From RGIG4079 sp045646905 (lineage in GTDB: Bacteria > Bacteroidota > Bacteroidia > Bacteroidales > Muribaculaceae): a DNA stretch of 64,000 nt. The notes beneath the pieces are model-generated. The model saw nothing but the letters and a program-made list of their open reading frames with translations. It did not search any database and was not told where the DNA came from. The position numbers and the translations under genes are program-made. Positions 60,975 to 64,000 of this stretch are shown piece by piece (positions within the stretch are counted from its first letter, which is position 1; each line of letters begins with the position of its first letter). The stretch lies in the NCBI GenBank assembly GCA_045646905.1, contig JAZRLP010000026.1:1-64000 (forward strand), written 5' to 3'.

Positions 60975-63900
60975 CACTGTAGTAACATAATCGGCATAAA
61001 CACCACTATGATTTTCTGATGAAATCATATTCATTATTGTTTGGCCGCCTTCAGTTTCTGCCATGAGACTATAGTATGTGTTATCAAATGTAGCATCGTG
61101 AATAATTGTAGCGCCATAGGTACTTTCAATAATAGGATAATCGGCAGTCATAAGCATATTTGTTGAAACCTTTTTACGATCGACTTCTTCATTAGTAAGC
61201 TCCCTATCACCAGCCCACACATAGTGCACTTGCATTGGCAATGTGAGTTCTTCGGCTGCCAATGCCGACCAGTTGCTATTCTTTGTGCCATCATAGCCGA
61301 TTCCTGTCATCACGAGGGGCTCTACTGCTCCATTATAATTATCAGTAAAGTTTCCTGGCATGCCAAGAGTTTTATTAAATTCCACTACATTTCCATCATC
61401 TAATACTGATGGAGCATAATATGGAACCCATTTATCACTCATTTGTCCCTCTGTGTTTGTTACATAGTGTCCCACACAATTCATTTTTGTAACAGCATGG
61501 AATCCTACATAACGATTTAAGATATCAGTATATGGTTTCCAAGACCATTGTGCAGCAGCATCGTAATAGATTGGGAAATAACCACCATAGGGATCTTCTT
61601 CACTTTTTTCAGCATTTGCATCCCAGTGTGTGGTTGTGCGTTTAAACACTACAAATTGAGTACCAAATTCCACACCCAAATTAGGGAATACTGTCCCATT
61701 CTTCAATTCTTCACTATATACCAATGGTGATGATGCAATATGTTCACCCATTACAACTGTTTTTATTTCGCTATTATCCTTTCGAGTATATGTTACATCA
61801 ATATGAGCAGAAAAATTATGATTAGCTGTTGCAGTGTTGTAGCCATACTTTGTGAGGTTGTCGTTTGTTGCCTTTTGAGCATCATCGAGACCCATTTGAG
61901 TGTGAGTATCCCATGCTGTTCTTTCAACAGGCAAACCTACGATATCAAATATCACTTGTTTGCTATTAGAGTAATAAGTAGTGCCGGCTGTGGTATTTGA
62001 TGGGTCTAAGTCATATGCTATATAGTTTCTGCCTTTTATAGATTCACTAAACATAATATTATAGCGATATTGAACACTCCAATTTTCCATTACTTCATCA
62101 GTAACCAATAGTGGATTAATCGCACTACCTTTTGTTCCGATAGTATTTGCATTACTCAAAGTGACAGGATTTGTTACCTCTTTAGAACCAACACGGCGTT
62201 GTGCACCTAAAGGCAAAAGGTCGTCATTTTGTATCGAACTATAATCACCAAGAAGTGGATATACCGACACCGGGGTCAAACTCAATGTTGGGCAAGGAAC
62301 AACCAATGTAGTAGAAATTTCTCCACTTGGCAAAACAAATGCAGTAGGCGTATCTTCTACATAGACTTTAATTTTATATGTCATATCGGGGTCAACATTG
62401 TGCCACACAATTGATGGTAACTTGCCATTTTCAGTCACTGTAAACCCTGTTACTTCAACATAATAATTATTTGAAGTAGTTACACTTGCCCCATTTGCAG
62501 TAAATGAAGTTGAGCCATCTTTTGCTGTTGCTGTTCCTGCCGAAGTTGTTATGCTTGTAGCTTTTTTCAACTCTGCAGCGGTAGTTGCATCAAGAGGTTC
62601 AATTATCATGCGTGATAAGGTTGTGATACTTGGAGTGCCGGCCATAATAGTTGGGTCGAGTTGCACATTAAATGAATAACGAGTTTCTCCATTAGGCCCA
62701 CCATTATCAGTTACTTGTTTAAATGTACCTGTTAGATAACAATCGGGAACTGCTGAAGTTTTAGTCACGACTGAACTTTCAGTACCAAAGTGGCTTGACG
62801 CGTCATAAATAGGCATAACCATATATTCATAAACACGATCATAGAAGTCATTTATATTTGTTCCTCCATAAGGAGCATTGTGGTCAAATGTAAATGTTTG
62901 ACCAGCATATTTACCTTCATATTCTGTTACACCAGCAAGAGTCCAAGGATATTGAGTTGCGCCATCAATAGTTTGTGCTTTCTCATAAACCGATGCACCA
63001 CTCTTTTTCACTCTGTAATACACTTGATAACGGTGAATTGTTCCACGGTCATGCTCTTGAGGAGTCCAAGAAATAGTATTAATAATATTATTGTTAACAT
63101 CCATTTTTTGGGTAACACCTGTAATTGTAACAGGGTTGTCTTGCTCTACGGCTGTAATATAATATTTTGAGAAACCTTTACCTGGCACATTGGTATAAAG
63201 AGCCAATACGTTATCATTCACACGTTCCAATTCGTTCCAACAGTTTACAGAGGTGTTGGTCGCCGTGAAATTTGTGCTATTTACTTTATTTACATAATCG
63301 TTGGTTTGCTTATTGTAGCCATAACCATAACCTACTTGTGCATAAGCGTGAGTAGGCTTACCACCACTATAAGGACATGTACGAATTTGGATTTGGCCAT
63401 CACGCATATTGAATACTATACCATTTTTTGTAAATGAAACGTCTGAAGGCCAATACTGCAACCACATGTTATGAATCAAAACGCGTTGACCTTTAATTGA
63501 GTCAACCTCTGGAACATTCATCGCATCATAACCTCTTGACATTGTATAGAGATATCGCTCATGAGTAGGAAGATAAGGAACAACATTTTTAGCAGAATTT
63601 GTTGATCCATCACTTGTCTCATAATATCGAGGGTCAAAAGTCCATTTATATGTTGGTTTAGTAACCATTTCAAAAGAACCTGAAACAGGTAATATCCAAA
63701 AATATTCAAGAGGACTATATTCACGGAACATATATTCACGAGGATATGTGCTAAACGAATATTCTCCCGGTTTATATTTTGTGCCTGACGTAGTAACCCC
63801 ACCTACCGTTACTGAATATGATGTTGATGTCATTGTCACATTCGTAGGCTTGTCATTAACATATAAGTCATAGTTAAGGTGCCAGTTAGCATATTGACCA

Positions 63901-64000
63901 TCGGCAAACATACTGCCAAAAGTTATACCACCATACGTAAGGAATATTTGGCCACCCCAATAACCACGGAAATATTCAGAAGGGACATCAGCATCATTGT
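60723..64000 (-). CDS. T9SS type A sorting-domain protein (5' end outside window)
   Basis: This is a paralogue of the 1379-aa protein at 41379. The frame stays open to the right edge: upstream of the internal Met at 63911 it reads IFLTYGGITFGS with no stop, parallel to IFHACDTIVYGN in the paralogue. The visible 1090 residues contain the aromatic-rich N-terminal region (FWILPVSGSFEM), fibronectin-like strands (NTISWTPQEHDRGTIHRYQV) and the T9SS sorting domain with the same last 80 or so residues. The signal peptide is off the window. Function unknown; export by T9SS is expected. Confidence 0.85.
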   Translation of the reverse strand, partial: NDADVPSEYFRGYWGGQIFLTYGGITFGSMFADGQYANWHLNYDLYVNDKPTNVTMTSTSYSVTVGGVTTSGTKYKPGEYSFSTYPREYMFREYSPLEYFWILPVSGSFEMVTKPTYKWTFDPRYYETSDGSTNSAKNVVPYLPTHERYLYTMSRGYDAMNVPEVDSIKGQRVLIHNMWLQYWPSDVSFTKNGIVFNMRDGQIQIRTCPYSGGKPTHAYAQVGYGYGYNKQTNDYVNKVNSTNFTATNTSVNCWNELERVNDNVLALYTNVPGKGFSKYYITAVEQDNPVTITGVTQKMDVNNNIINTISWTPQEHDRGTIHRYQVYYRVKKSGASVYEKAQTIDGATQYPWTLAGVTEYEGKYAGQTFTFDHNAPYGGTNINDFYDRVYEYMVMPIYDASSHFGTESSVVTKTSAVPDCYLTGTFKQVTDNGGPNGETRYSFNVQLDPTIMAGTPSITTLSRMIIEPLDATTAAELKKATSITTSAGTATAKDGSTSFTANGASVTTSNNYYVEVTGFTVTENGKLPSIVWHNVDPDMTYKIKVYVEDTPTAFVLPSGEISTTLVVPCPTLSLTPVSVYPLLGDYSSIQNDDLLPLGAQRRVGSKEVTNPVTLSNANTIGTKGSAINPLLVTDEVMENWSVQYRYNIMFSESIKGRNYIAYDLDPSNTTAGTTYYSNSKQVIFDIVGLPVERTAWDTHTQMGLDDAQKATNDNLTKYGYNTATANHNFSAHIDVTYTRKDNSEIKTVVMGEHIASSPLVYSEELKNGTVFPNLGVEFGTQFVVFKRTTTHWDANAEKSEEDPYGGYFPIYYDAAAQWSWKPYTDILNRYVGFHAVTKMNCVGHYVTNTEGQMSDKWVPYYAPSVLDDGNVVEFNKTLGMPGNFTDNYNGAVEPLVMTGIGYDGTKNSNWSALAAEELTLPMQVHYVWAGDRELTNEEVDRKKVSTNMLMTADYPIIESTYGATIIHDATFDNTYYSLMAETEGGQTIMNMISSENHSGVYADYVTTVTGVEGILTNACGGWQLYPNPVGSFVTIEAPMLINDVKIFSMDGQLVKVVKGVKDTTVKINVEELPQGVYIVNTLGVAKMMIKL

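Noticed and set aside
1..64000. CRISPR array, integrase or transposase
   Set aside because: No regularly spaced repeats with unique spacers and no recombinase or transposase motifs were seen in any of the long frames.

Overview
The window reads as a chromosomal segment of a gut-type Bacteroidales bacterium, possibly Muribaculaceae-like (the family is an inference). Direct support: Bacteroidota-type promoters (TTTG, 19-21 bp, TAnnTTTG) before many genes, no clear Shine-Dalgarno sites, many lipoproteins with Cys lipoboxes, two large proteins with type IX secretion C-terminal sorting domains, and Bacteroidota-style versions of RecF, DciA, PpiD, KsgA, MgtE, LuxS and PEP carboxykinase. Most of the window is housekeeping sequence with several accessory insertions.

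Layout. 0.4-7.0 kb: an RND tripartite efflux operon (membrane fusion lipoprotein, inner membrane pump, outer membrane factor) followed closely by lpxA. 7.2-8.4 kb: a two-gene XRE / AbiEii-type toxin-antitoxin pair. 8.5-12.2 kb: recF, a DUF721/DciA gene, a thioesterase, a TPR protein, ribH, tRNA-Tyr and tRNA-Gly. 12.2-16.9 kb: a 4.7-kb island bounded by a perfect 75-bp direct repeat of the tRNA-Gly 3' end plus its terminator. It holds a MntA/HepT-type pair, a structured leader RNA and two envelope genes, and no integrase. 17-27 kb: an AAA ATPase, a beta-helix lipoprotein, mtnN-luxS, an AlbA_2 protein, an SGNH esterase, a macro-like protein, a DUF308 protein, a cytidylate-kinase-like protein, and a divergent rtcB / WYL-regulator pair sharing a palindromic operator.

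27-41 kb: a POT peptide transporter, sufE, an M28 peptidase, a lipoprotein, a DUF4435 ATPase overlapping menA, a soluble tandem ABC ATPase, two unknown membrane-anchored proteins, mgtE, rsmA and two small proteins. 41-64 kb: two paralogous T9SS cargo proteins bracket about 15 kb containing metK behind a SAM-II-like riboswitch, ppiD, an RsmI-like methylase, an MBL hydrolase, pckA, a second structured leader RNA, a PEGA protein, a second AAA ATPase flanked by 42-bp direct repeats, and mutS. The second T9SS gene runs off the right edge.

The most interesting signals are: (1) two copies, 40 kb apart, of one structured leader RNA of about 180-200 nt (a small hairpin with AGCGTTTTwGCT, then a 117-122 nt hairpin with conserved internal loops), each ahead of an unknown exported protein; (2) the integrase-less tRNA-Gly island; (3) tandem dyads 32-33 bp apart on the promoters of both AAA/DUF4143-type ATPases; (4) the WYL-rtcB operator; (5) near-identical sorting-domain DNA in the two T9SS genes with only synonymous differences. 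Methyl-cycle genes recur (metK, mtnN, luxS). No CRISPR array, rRNA, transposase or integrase was seen.
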